Shown in pieces: positions 42,528-50,849 of a stretch of 64,000 nucleotides of DNA (its first letter is position 1; every line of letters starts with the position of its first letter). Source of the stretch: an uncultured Bacteroides sp. (GTDB lineage: Bacteria; Bacteroidota; Bacteroidia; Bacteroidales; Bacteroidaceae); contig NZ_OY787464.1 in NCBI RefSeq assembly GCF_963678845.1, positions 62,001 through 126,000 on the forward strand, read 5' to 3'. The notes under the pieces were generated by a model. It ran no database searches, had not been told where the DNA came from, and saw only the letters and a program-made list of their open reading frames with translations. The position numbers and the translations under genes were made by a program.

Positions 42528-43607
42528 ATGCGTACACAAAGTAACAAACTAAATTTTGAAGGAGAAAATATTTATGTTGGAATTGATGTTCATTTGAAAA
42601 GTTGGAATGTGACAATTTACACAGAATACCTGCATCATAAAACATTCAACCAACCTCCTGTTCCTTCAATTTTACGGGACTATCTGAATACTAATTTTCC
42701 TGGTGGAACTTATTATTCAGCCTATGAAGCCGGATTCTGCGGATTTAATATTCATTTTGAACTTAAAAAACTAAATATAAATAATATTGTGGTTAATCCA
42801 GCTGATATACCAACCAGTCAGAAAGAACAGATACTTAAAAACGATTCACGTGATAGTATGAAAATTGCCCGTTCTTTAAGAGCTAATGAACTCATAGGTA
42901 TACATGTCCCATTCATTGAGACATTGGAAAATCGCACATTGATACGCACCCGAGACGTAATGGTGAAAGATATGACTAGATTTAAACAGCGTATAAAAGC
43001 TTTGCTTCATTTTTATGGTATATCTTACCCTCCGGAATTTGAGAAATCAACCAGTCATTGGTCCAGACGTTTTCTTAAATGGTTAAAAGAGGAGGTATCA
43101 CTTAATACAACGAATGGTAATGACGCCTTGTCATTACTCGTCAGGGAAGTAGAGCAACAAATAGTTCTTTTATTGGAAATCAATAGAAAAATTAATAGTC
43201 TTGCTGTTTCTGAGAAATATGTGAAGGAGATAGAGTTAATAAGAAGCATTCCGGGAATTGGTTTAATTACAGGGCTTACTTTTTTGTCGGAGATAGAAGA
43301 TATTGAACGATTCCACAATACAGACAAGTTAGCCGGTTTTGTAGGAATAATACCCACCTGTCATTCAAGTGGAGAGATTGAGAATTATGGAGAGATGACA
43401 TTTAGAAAGAAAACGATTTTAAGAAAGTGTCTGATTGAAAGTTCCTGGATTGCAGTAAGAATAGATCCGGCATTGACAAGGTGTTTTTTACAACTCTGTA
43501 AAAGGATGGAGCCCAATAAAGCTATAATACGAATCGCAAGAAAACTATTAAACAGAATGTATTATGTTTTAAAAAAGAGACAAAAATATGAATGTGGAGT
43601 GGTTTAA
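42528..43607 (+). CDS. IS110/IS1111-family transposase
   Basis: A 359-residue DEDD-type recombinase. The N-terminal RuvC-like domain starts with YVGIDVHLKSW (the first aspartate), with E67 in YEAGFCGF and a later DSRDSMKIARSLR. The C-terminal Tnp_20 domain contains the helix-hairpin-helix IRSIPGIGLITGLTFLSEI and the LAGFVGIIPTCHSSGEIEN, ...FRKKTILRKCLIESSWIAVR segment, including the conserved serine region. These enzymes act with a structured non-coding RNA from the element. Length is typical, and the frame is intact, so the element may be active. The non-coding part is mostly downstream of the gene. Confidence 0.92.
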   Translation: MRTQSNKLNFEGENIYVGIDVHLKSWNVTIYTEYLHHKTFNQPPVPSILRDYLNTNFPGGTYYSAYEAGFCGFNIHFELKKLNINNIVVNPADIPTSQKEQILKNDSRDSMKIARSLRANELIGIHVPFIETLENRTLIRTRDVMVKDMTRFKQRIKALLHFYGISYPPEFEKSTSHWSRRFLKWLKEEVSLNTTNGNDALSLLVREVEQQIVLLLEINRKINSLAVSEKYVKEIELIRSIPGIGLITGLTFLSEIEDIERFHNTDKLAGFVGIIPTCHSSGEIENYGEMTFRKKTILRKCLIESSWIAVRIDPALTRCFLQLCKRMEPNKAIIRIARKLLNRMYYVLKKRQKYECGVV

Positions 43608-44032
43608 TGATAATGCCTATATAACTATCTTTCAAAATAAGAGTGATCGCTTAGTTTATCTTGCAGCTTAGCCTGCTTTAGCAGTTTGCGGCCTCTTCCT
43701 ATTGAACTGAAAAAGGAAAATGTAGAAAACTGATAGTAATATCAGTTTAAACTACTGATAGAAGGTTGTTTATATAGGAGTTATTAATAAATAGAAAGTA
43801 AGGAAACAATCAATAGAGGTTTTCTTAGCCATATAGCGATATCTGTAACATGAAAGGGGAAACCATACAAGCCTCCCCTCCCAAAAAAAATAATGTTACA
43901 GTGTAACGCAGGAAATTTATTGCTGACAAGTTGCTCCTCAGCAGAGCTTGTTTCCTCTTCAACTCCCTGATTACAAAGCTAATAAAAAGTATAATAAATA
44001 TTAATAATACTCTTATTATTTGGATTACAACA
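43608..44032 (+). ncRNA. Non-coding 3' end of IS110 element; possible bridge RNA
   Basis: 425 bp without an ORF, between the transposase stop and the element's right end. It has several hairpins, including AGGGGAAACC...AGCCTCCCCT and TGTTACAGTGTAAC. IS110-family elements make a bridge RNA from a non-coding end; in the IS1111-type layout that end is downstream, as here (only ~95 bp lie upstream of the gene). I could not assign target- or donor-binding loops by eye, so this is inference. Confidence 0.5.
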
Positions 44033-44035
44033 TAG

Positions 44036-45062
44036 AAGCAGTGGCAACCTCCTGCTCACGGTTGCGGTTCTCCTTCACGCTGCCTTTCATGTCGCTCAGC
44101 TGCAAGTAATCAATGAAGATAATGTCACACTTACCCCGGCTTTTCAGCATCCTTGACTGAGCGCGGATATAGTCCATGCTCATTGACGGATTATCGTCTA
44201 CGATAATAGGCAGTTCGGCCAGAGACTCCGCCGTGGTGTATGCCTTGTTCCATTCCGCCTCGTCCGTCTGCCCCGTTCGCCATCGGTAAGGATTTACGTC
44301 ACTCTCCATTAAGATAAGCCTGTCGCCCAGTCGCTCACCCTGCATTTCGATGCTGAAAAACACCGCATTAATTCCAGCCCTTGCCGCTATTCGCGCCATG
44401 AACAGCGTGAGCATCGTTTTACCTGTGGCCGGACGTGCGGCAAACACTATCAGATCGCCGCGTTGCCATCCGCCCGTAATCTTGTTCAGATCCGTGAGCC
44501 CCGTATCGGTGCCCGTTACCCCGTTTTCTGAATTCTCCATACGCCCTTTGGCCTGAGTAAGCGTGTCGTTCATCAGCACCTCCATGTTGCGCACATTGTC
44601 CGTCTTTACGGCATCCTTCTCCACCTGCGTGGCCAGTTCCTGAATGTTGCAAACCACATCTGCTAAATCCACCGACATGTCTTGTGCCGTGCCCAGCAGT
44701 TGGCTGAGTCCCTTAATTACCAGCCGGCGCAGGTAGAAGTCCTTCACAATGAGGCAATGAGTTCTAAGGTGCGCCGTGCTGGCCACCTGACTGCACAACT
44801 TGGTGATGTAGAACGGACCTCCCACCTTCTCCAGCTCATTGTGGCGGCGCAGCTCATCGGCCACGGTGATAAGGTCAATGTTTCTCCGCGCGTTGTACAT
44901 GCGCATCAGGGCGGAGAAGATAATGCGGTGATTATCATAGTAAAACATCTCCGGGCGCAGGTACTGCACCACTTCGGGCATCGCTTTCGATTCAAGCATT
45001 GCGGCACCAAGTACCACTTCTTCAGTATCACAATCAAAAGGTAAGGTAATGTTTTGTTCCAT
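44036..45062 (-). pseudogene. DnaB-type helicase, N-terminal fragment
   Basis: Residues 1 to ~342 of a DnaB-family replicative helicase, ending where the IS110 element begins. It starts MEQNITLPFDCDTEEVVLGAAMLESKAM (the DnaB N-terminal domain) and shows the linker NVRNMEVLMNDTL, then the RecA-like domain with AARPATGKTMLTLFMARIAA (Walker A, K and T) and the DNA-binding Walker B IIFIDYLQL. Together with the C-terminal fragment it makes a ~463-residue protein, usual for DnaB. It belongs to the phage-like module rather than the chromosomal replisome. The ORF runs to 44025 into the element. Confidence 0.9.
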
Positions 45063-45082
45063 GTTTTTCTTTAGTATTAAAT

Positions 45083-45751
45083 TTATAATCGTTCGTTATA
45101 GAAACATTTCGCTTTCAGATAATTCACCGCCGTTTTGTAAAACAGAGTATTATTTATCCGTCTGCAATAAGGCTCAATTTTGATGATGGCCAGCTCCTTT
45201 TCATCCTTTGTGAGACGCTTCCAGATAATCATAGCCATGCCAATGTCATTAGCCTCCAGTCCCGTTGCTCTGTGATACGCATCCCAGAACAGATAAAACT
45301 TCTGATCCTTTCGGGCAATCTTCTCCGCGTTGTAATTTTCCGGAGTGCACACATCCTCTGCAGCCTTCTTCTTCGTGCTTTTTCGCTTACCCGTCAGTCC
45401 ATCATAGTCAATCACCTGGATAAGCTTCACCCCGTACATCACCGGGATAATGGCAATAAGCCTCTCCTTCACCATTTTCTTGAAAAAGCTTCTCGTTTTG
45501 CTCGTAGTCCAGTTGAACAATTTTGCCCACGAAGGATATGAAAGCAGCGATTCCCCACGCTTGCACATCATCTTGTGTCCGCCTATGGTAGCCTCATTAT
45601 CAGCATAATTTACCGTGGCCATCACCGTTAGAAAAGCTTCCAGATAAGATAAACTAGTGTCTCTTTTGTTAAAATTATATGTAAGTAACTTTTTTGGTAT
45701 AAGCACATAGCCACTGGTAAGCGCGCCGAAAGGCAGAATTTCATTTTCCAT
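45083..45751 (-). CDS. Putative replication-type protein of phage-like module
   Basis: A 222-residue protein from the ATG at 45751 (MENEILPFGALTSGYVLIPKKLL). Its first half looks like a winged-helix replication-initiator or organizer domain (SYLEAFLTVMATVNYADNEATIGGHKMMCKRGESLLSYPSWAKLFNWTTSKTRSFFKKMV). The second half is basic (TGKRKSTKKKAAED) with a helical tail. It lies 20 bp upstream of the dnaB-like gene on the same strand, the usual place for a helicase loader or initiator. The frame extends to 45874, but a minus-strand -7 box (45812-45819) lies in the extension. I do not know the exact family. Confidence 0.7.
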   Translation of the reverse strand: MENEILPFGALTSGYVLIPKKLLTYNFNKRDTSLSYLEAFLTVMATVNYADNEATIGGHKMMCKRGESLLSYPSWAKLFNWTTSKTRSFFKKMVKERLIAIIPVMYGVKLIQVIDYDGLTGKRKSTKKKAAEDVCTPENYNAEKIARKDQKFYLFWDAYHRATGLEANDIGMAMIIWKRLTKDEKELAIIKIEPYCRRINNTLFYKTAVNYLKAKCFYNERL

Positions 45752-46166
45752 AAGTGTAATTTCAGTATTAAATTTATAGTTGGCAAACTTTGTTGTTTGT
45801 TTTTCGTGAGGCAAAAGTAAGCGTAGATACAACACCCTCCAAATAGTTAAAGCAGGATTCGGCAGAAAAATCACTTTTATGCCAAAAAAATCACATTTGT
45901 CACTTTTTTGCAGTTAGGCATAGGAGTAAAACAGCTATTTTATGTCTTAATTTTAGACATGTCAATGTGCCGATCAATGTACCGATCTCCAGTGCTTGTA
46001 AGTGGTTGGATTATAGGAAGGTATAAAACTAATATATTTCTTTGGTACCGATCAATGTGCGCCAAAGAAATATATTAGAATTAGATTTATATTAAAATAT
46101 AAATCCTGTGGGTATTATTTTTATTTAAGGAAAGAAATGCAGGTATACAAAGGGCTAAACGTTAGT
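45752..46166. other. Intergenic region with iteron-like repeats and hairpin
   Basis: This 415-bp gap contains a minus-strand -7 box (TACTTTTG, 45812-45819), a TGTCT/AGACA hairpin (45943-45959), CGATCAATGT repeats (45961-45987 and 46048-46058) and a 17-bp hairpin (46029-46078). It looks like a regulatory or origin-like region of the phage-like module. Confidence 0.6.
45961..46078. repeat. CGATCAATGT repeats and 17-bp hairpin
   Basis: CCGATCAATGT occurs at 45970-45980 and 46048-46058, with partial copies GTCAATGTGC (45961) and ACCGATC (45981). The second full copy lies in the loop of a perfect 17-bp hairpin (46029-46045 pairs with 46062-46078, core TATATTTCTTTGG). Direct repeats plus a hairpin next to a replication-type gene resemble a small replicon origin or an operator cluster; the function is not known. 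Confidence 0.65.
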
Positions 46167-46454
46167 TCAGTGAATTGCATTCCTTATTTTCTGAGCAGTG
46201 ATCACAGCATCGTCCGGGTAGCCCCAACGGTTTACTATCAGTGTAACCTGTTTGGGCTTAATAAACTCATTATCAGGAGAAAAGCCGATAGCTATGAGCT
46301 GAGCATACAACTCTGTATCCTCTTTTAAAGCAGCAATAAACATTCGTTTGGATAATTCAGCACGCGAGCAGTTACGGAAATACATACCAGCCAATTTGTT
46401 TAAACGGATACATCCTTTGAGTTGAAACTCATAAGCGCTTGTTGAGATTGTCAT
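46167..46454 (-). CDS. DUF4248 family protein, second copy
   Basis: A 95-residue DUF4248 protein starting MTISTSAYEFQLKGCIRLNKLAGMYFRNCSRAELSKRM and continuing with GFSPDNEFIKPKQVTLIVNRWGYPDD. It shows the same helix-turn-strand layout as the 41066 protein (IKPKQVTLIV versus YTPKQVKVIV) but low identity, and has two extra N-terminal cysteines. It is the outermost gene of the phage-like module and flanks the CRISPR-Cas locus. Function unknown; a DNA-binding role is likely from its neighbours. Confidence 0.8.
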   Translation of the reverse strand: MTISTSAYEFQLKGCIRLNKLAGMYFRNCSRAELSKRMFIAALKEDTELYAQLIAIGFSPDNEFIKPKQVTLIVNRWGYPDDAVITAQKIRNAIH

Positions 46455-46693
46455 TAAATCTTTTTTTTATTGTTATTAATTTAGTTTTGTTTAAAAGTAG
46501 AAACTTTATAAACGTTCGCAAATGTAAGTATAATTATTCGCTTTTAAAGCATAAATCCATTTTATTTTTAACACTACTTCCTTCGGTATACGAAATTTTC
46601 AAGAAGCTTTTGCTATACACATAGAGGGCGATTTTTCAGGCTTATTTTGTGCGTAATATTTACCTAAAATTATTGGTGAATGGTTGGCGGGTT

Positions 46694-46718
46694 ATTGGTG
46701 AATGGATTTTATTTATTG
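46694..46718 (+). repeat. 25-bp dispersed repeat
   Basis: Exact copy of the arm at 26290-26314 (begins ATTGGTGAATGG), with a shorter upstream copy at 46671. Unlike at 26290, no right arm follows, so there is no long hairpin here. Confidence 0.75.
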
Positions 46719-46738
46719 GGGTTTGGACTTTTTTTAAT

Positions 46739-46764
46739 GGGGATTGGGGGGGGGATTGGGTGGG
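46739..46764 (+). other. G-quadruplex-forming G-run cluster
   Basis: Four or more G runs (4, 9, 3 and 3 G) separated by ATT, ATT and T, in otherwise AT-rich DNA. This meets the usual G3+N1-7 quadruplex pattern. It lies about 160 bp before cas6. Confidence 0.6.
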
Positions 46765-46876
46765 AAATGGTTTGGGAATTTGAGGAGAGCACTGATTTTA
46801 TTCTATAATTTATTATTCTACTGTTTTGTATAAAAAAAGTAGAATAATAAATTCTTCATAAGTTTTCGTAAATATT

Positions 46877-46908
46877 CTTGTTTTATCCAATGTTATTCTT
46901 TATTTTTG
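46877..46908 (+). promoter_or_regulatory. Promoter of the cas operon
   Basis: The -7 box TATTTTTG (46901-46908) is preceded, after 20 bp, by CTTG (46877-46880), a near match to the -33 TTTG. The expected start lies only about 10 nt before the cas6 ATG, giving a very short 5' leader. Confidence 0.65.
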
Positions 46909-46924
46909 ACGAAAAGAATTTACT

Positions 46925-47707
46925 ATGAGATTTAGGTTAGCATTAAATGTAGAAAAACATATATTTGGGAATAGACTTCCATTAAATTACCAATACGAGC
47001 TATCAGGTGTTATATATAAAATCTTGTCATTAGCAAATGCAGAATATGCAACTTGGCTACATGATAACGGTTTTACTTTTGATACCAAACAATTCAAGTT
47101 ATTTACTTATTCAAGATTGGAAATTCCAGCTTATACAATAGAAAAAGAATTTGCAAGGCTCAGAATCAATTGCGATACTGTAGAGTGGTATATATCCTTT
47201 CTTCCAGAAGAATCGACAGAGAAGTTTGTGGAGGGAGTGTTTATGAATCAGGCGTTTCAGCTGGGCGACTGCAAGAGTAAAGTACAGTTTAGGGTACAAA
47301 GCGTTCAAGTACTTCCTTATCCGCAATTTGAAAAAGAGATGACCTTTGAAACACTGTCGCCAATATGTGTTTCATTAAAGAATAGCATAGGTAAAACAGA
47401 TTACCTTTCACCCTTAGATGAACGTTCAAAAGAATCAATACTTTTCAGCTTACTAAATCGCTATCATGCCTTTTACGGCAAGCCCTATTCAGGTAGCCTG
47501 GATTTTAAATTTGATGTACTTAATACTCCCAAATCCACCCTTGTTACTTTTAAAGCATATACCCAGAATGAATCAAAAGTAAAAGGATATATGTGTAAAT
47601 TTAGGATGAATGCAGATCCGGAATTAATGAAAATAGCATATGAGAGTGGCGTGGGGATGAAAGGTTCTCAAGGATGGGGAATGGTGAAAAATATCCTAGA
47701 ATGCTAA
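46925..47707 (+). CDS. cas6: CRISPR-associated endoribonuclease Cas6
   Basis: A 260-residue ferredoxin-like RNA endonuclease that cuts the array transcript inside each repeat, leaving an 8-nt 5' handle (here AUUGAAAU). The N-terminal half starts MRFRLALNVEKHIFGNRLPLNYQYELSGVIYKIL; the C-terminal glycine-rich loop GVGMKGSQGWGMV is the family hallmark. A histidine in the N-terminal part (H30-H46 region) is a candidate catalytic residue. It is the first gene of the cas operon, but a 180-bp gap separates it from cas8b, wider than any other spacing in the operon. GC content by eye is higher than in the effector genes. Confidence 0.92.
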   Translation: MRFRLALNVEKHIFGNRLPLNYQYELSGVIYKILSLANAEYATWLHDNGFTFDTKQFKLFTYSRLEIPAYTIEKEFARLRINCDTVEWYISFLPEESTEKFVEGVFMNQAFQLGDCKSKVQFRVQSVQVLPYPQFEKEMTFETLSPICVSLKNSIGKTDYLSPLDERSKESILFSLLNRYHAFYGKPYSGSLDFKFDVLNTPKSTLVTFKAYTQNESKVKGYMCKFRMNADPELMKIAYESGVGMKGSQGWGMVKNILEC

Positions 47708-47887
47708 GGTTAAGTTGTTATTCTAAGTGTGGAAAGTGTTGTGGTTAATATAAATGCTTATTGAGTACGTATTGTAATTCGTAAGACTTGTCAAATACAT
47801 TATCTGATGTCAAAACGAATAAATTACAGATTTTTTAGAGTTTGATAATAATAATAAATCAAAGGGAAAATTTAATGATGTAGTTTT

Positions 47888-49816
47888 ATGATAAGAGAAA
47901 TAATTAATTTCACGAATGAGGTTTCTCGCAGTAATCCGGAAATATTTTTATTAGGGAAGAAGCCATTAGAAGGATTACATGTTTTTGTAGAGCTTGATGA
48001 AGAGAGTAAATGGATGAATAGTTCTTCTAAATATAAAAAAGACTATGATTATTTTGATGGAAAAAGTGAGCTAGATAATTCTTTGCAAGGAATCATGCAA
48101 TATGAAGATTTAAGTAAGCGTGTAGGTACATCTATGAATAAAGCTCTTGATAAGAAAAAACAGATATTTTCTTGCTCTCCCTTTGTTCTTAGTTTTAAAA
48201 AACAATCGTTTTTGAATGATAAGCTAGAAGGAATAGGTTATGAGAAGATAGCTAAACTTCTTCCATTCTATTTTGAAAATGCCAGGATTACTTGTTTGGA
48301 TAAAGAAGATGAATCCACTATTCAAATATCGAAAGCTTTTGAACAAGCGTGCAAAGAAGTATTAAGTAAAATAGAAACATATTGCGTTCCTCAAATCCAA
48401 AAAGATGGAACAGAAATACAGCTTCCAGCTTTTGAGATAATGAAGGATGCTTTCTATATAAGTATTTATCTGAAAAATATTCCGATAGATAAATATCAGC
48501 AGTCTCATGAGAATTATCTTAAACAAAAACTGTTCAATACGAATGATTACAATAGTAATGTTGGAGAAATTAATGATGAAACTTATGGTATAAGTGGTTT
48601 TCTTAATGGGCTGAATTCAAAAAAGCCTTTTCTTGCACACAAGACAGCTTCAATGTATAAGGGTATTAGTGGTCGGATTATAGCAAAAGATACTGTTGCT
48701 TTGAATAATTTTGAGAGCCTTCTTTCAAACAAGTCTTTGCCTATTCCTTTACCCATATTTATCGACAAAGAGGAGTTCGCTACAAATATCGATATTATAA
48801 AAATGTTTAATCAGTCAGGGCATAAGTTGAGTTATACACAAATATTGAAAAGAGTTTGTGCCGATCAGAATAAAAATATTTCAAATTACTATTTACTAAA
48901 TATGCAAAAAGGAGAGGTGAAAGATTTCGATTATGTACCTCTTTTCCGATATAAAATGGAACATAACGGAAGGAAATGTGAAGTACTTAATCTGTTCGGA
49001 ATAAAGCATAATAGAGAATTAGATAATAGTATCCTTATTCATACTATTTTTGGTTTTGAAGATATAATAGTTCGTAATATCTTTAATAATTCTTTGGTGA
49101 AGGTAAAAGACGATATGATGAGTGTTCATTATTTTGGTGAAATTGATCCAACGTATGTAAGTGGCGGTGATTTAGTCTATCAAATGATAATGAAATATCG
49201 TATGGCTTTTTATGATTATATCTATAAATCGAAAGAAAGTGCTATTACCAGCTTAATGTTTGATGATATTATGTATAATGTAATTATTGCAGATTTAAGA
49301 TCAGATGAATCCAAAAATGGAGGGTTCCATTCTAAAGAAGATGAAATCAAGAAAAAAATGAATATCTGGTTTAGCTTATATGATTATTTCGATTTATATA
49401 CCCAAAATAAAAAAAATATGGCATCAAAAATTCCTGAATTAATGGACAATGTGCGTAAAATAGCTAATGACAGCAATGCACATTTATCTGCAGACCCTGC
49501 TGAGTTTGCATTTACAGTTGGGCAAATAATCTATTATTTGCTTACTAAAAGTGTAGCTAGTAATAAAACTTATGCAATGTTAGAGCCTATATTGCAAAAA
49601 AGTACTGCTGAACAGATACAAGATGCAGTAACAGAAATGATTAAAGTCTATAAGCATGAGATAGATCTTAGTAAAGGCCGTTTTGCTAATTTATCGAAAG
49701 ATGTATTAACATACGAGACCAATGAGAATATGAAAAAATACCAACGTTATCTTCTGGCTGGTTGTTTTGCACCAAGTATAATTTATGAAAAGAAAGAAGA
49801 ATCTTTAGGCGCTTAA
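47888..49816 (+). CDS. cas8b: Cascade large subunit Cas8b (Csh1/TM1802 type)
   Basis: A 642-residue protein at the position and of the length expected for the I-B large subunit (TM1802/Csh1 family), which recognises the PAM and anchors the complex on target DNA. It starts MIREIINFTNEVSRSNPEIFLLGKKPLEGLHVFVELDEESKW. Similarity to the family is through overall layout and segments such as FYISIYLKNIP, FLNGLNSKKPFLAHKT and the helical C-terminus, not through a short catalytic motif. Base composition by eye is near 27-30% GC, lower than cas6 and cas4. A weak promoter in the 180-bp gap upstream cannot be excluded. Confidence 0.88.
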   Translation: MIREIINFTNEVSRSNPEIFLLGKKPLEGLHVFVELDEESKWMNSSSKYKKDYDYFDGKSELDNSLQGIMQYEDLSKRVGTSMNKALDKKKQIFSCSPFVLSFKKQSFLNDKLEGIGYEKIAKLLPFYFENARITCLDKEDESTIQISKAFEQACKEVLSKIETYCVPQIQKDGTEIQLPAFEIMKDAFYISIYLKNIPIDKYQQSHENYLKQKLFNTNDYNSNVGEINDETYGISGFLNGLNSKKPFLAHKTASMYKGISGRIIAKDTVALNNFESLLSNKSLPIPLPIFIDKEEFATNIDIIKMFNQSGHKLSYTQILKRVCADQNKNISNYYLLNMQKGEVKDFDYVPLFRYKMEHNGRKCEVLNLFGIKHNRELDNSILIHTIFGFEDIIVRNIFNNSLVKVKDDMMSVHYFGEIDPTYVSGGDLVYQMIMKYRMAFYDYIYKSKESAITSLMFDDIMYNVIIADLRSDESKNGGFHSKEDEIKKKMNIWFSLYDYFDLYTQNKKNMASKIPELMDNVRKIANDSNAHLSADPAEFAFTVGQIIYYLLTKSVASNKTYAMLEPILQKSTAEQIQDAVTEMIKVYKHEIDLSKGRFANLSKDVLTYETNENMKKYQRYLLAGCFAPSIIYEKKEESLGA

Positions 49817-49841
49817 TTAGTTAAATAATAAAATAATAAAT

Positions 49842-50789
49842 ATGAGTATGGAATTCAAAAACAGAGTCTATGGTGTTGCCGTAATAAAAGCAATTAACTC
49901 AAATTATAATGCCGATTTTTCAGGCCAGCCACGTCGTTTACCTAATGGCAAAGTATATGCTACAGATAAAGCCTTTAAATATACAGTTAAGAATTATTTA
50001 AAAGATGTCTTTGATAAGGAAAAAGTGTTTTATTATAAGTCATTAAATGAAAATTTAAATCCAATATCTTTAGATGAATCATACAAAAAGCATTTTGGTT
50101 CATATCCTACTGGAACAGGTAAGGATAAAGACAAAGTAGTAAAAACTATAGTTGCTTCAAATCTTTTATCTTGTATTGATATTCGCCTTTTTGGAGCTAC
50201 TTTTGCTGGAGGAACAAATATATCATTGCATGGTCCTGTACAAGTAAACCATGGAGTTAATATTTGGCATGAAGATAATGTCTATACTGAACAAATAACA
50301 TCTCCGTTTAGTAATAAGGCTAGTGATCCAGAGGCTGAGAAAGGAATGACAACTATTGGTCGTCAAGCAAAATTAGAAGAAGGACATTACGTGCATCATT
50401 TCTCAATTAATCCACAAAACTTATTAGAAGTAGCTAATTTAGCAGGAGGTGAGGCGAAAAAGCTTTCAACTGATGATATCGAAAAGCTAAAAGAAGCGAT
50501 GCGTCGTGGAGCTACATGGTATGATTCTGCTTCGAAAGCTGGATGTGAGAATGAACTGTTATTTTGGATACAAGTAAAAGAAAGCTCTAGAATTGTCTTG
50601 CCTAATTTTACTTCGTTTATAGAAATATTAATAGAAAAGAATAATGGAAAAGTTGTTTTCGATTTTCAAAAACTAACTTCTTACCTTAGCAAAGTTTCTT
50701 CTGAGGTTGAAAAGATGGAAATCTATTACAACGTAGCTAATACTGATATTGTGAACCTTCCTCAAGGAATAATAATATCAAATCTGTAA
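49842..50789 (+). CDS. cas7: Cascade backbone subunit Cas7 (Csh2)
   Basis: A 315-residue Cas7 protein of the I-B (Csh2) type, which polymerises along the crRNA and forms the backbone of Cascade. It has MEFKNRVYGVAVIKAINSNYNADF at the start, the DIRLFGATFAGGTNISLHGPVQVNHG core (the RRM-like fold with the G-rich loop) and the typical TTIGRQAKLEEGHYVHHFSINPQNL segment. Several Cas7 copies are needed per complex; a strong hairpin after the gene may help set that ratio. It starts 26 bp after cas8b. Confidence 0.93.
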   Translation: MSMEFKNRVYGVAVIKAINSNYNADFSGQPRRLPNGKVYATDKAFKYTVKNYLKDVFDKEKVFYYKSLNENLNPISLDESYKKHFGSYPTGTGKDKDKVVKTIVASNLLSCIDIRLFGATFAGGTNISLHGPVQVNHGVNIWHEDNVYTEQITSPFSNKASDPEAEKGMTTIGRQAKLEEGHYVHHFSINPQNLLEVANLAGGEAKKLSTDDIEKLKEAMRRGATWYDSASKAGCENELLFWIQVKESSRIVLPNFTSFIEILIEKNNGKVVFDFQKLTSYLSKVSSEVEKMEIYYNVANTDIVNLPQGIIISNL

Positions 50790-50802
50790 AAACAAACTAG
50801 TG

Positions 50803-50829
50803 CTTGGCGGTTGGCTACCAATCGCCAAG
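50803..50829 (+). promoter_or_regulatory. Hairpin between cas7 and cas5
   Basis: A 12-bp stem with one G-U pair (CTTGGCGGTTGG with CCAATCGCCAAG) and a 3-nt loop, extendable by a few weaker pairs. It lies 14 bp after the cas7 stop and 21 bp before the cas5 ATG. There is no T run, so it is more likely an RNA-processing or stability element than a full terminator. Confidence 0.8.
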
Positions 50830-50849
50830 TATTTATAAAATGTAACAGA

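Larger units (their letters stand above)
42432..44032 (+). mobile_element. IS110-family insertion element in dnaB-like gene
   Basis: About 1601 bp between the two halves of the helicase gene. The left end starts CTATGTTTGTAAT and the right end finishes ATTACAACATAG, an imperfect terminal inverted repeat of about 13 bp. Removing it restores the codon series ACT-GCT-TCT-AGG-ACT-GCC, so the insertion is precise within 3 bp and has no obvious target duplication, as expected for IS110/IS1111. It carries one transposase gene and about 425 bp of non-coding DNA after it. Confidence 0.85.
46455..46924 (+). other. Region between phage-like module and cas operon
   Basis: This 470-bp stretch holds no gene. 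It contains two TATTGGTGAATGG repeats (46671 and 46694-46718), a G-run cluster (46739-46764) and the cas6 promoter. It marks the junction between the accessory module and the CRISPR-Cas locus. Confidence 0.7.

Noticed and set aside
50811..50849. TTG start for cas5
   Set aside because: It lies within the cas7-cas5 hairpin; the ATG at 50850 gives the normal Cas5 N-terminus.
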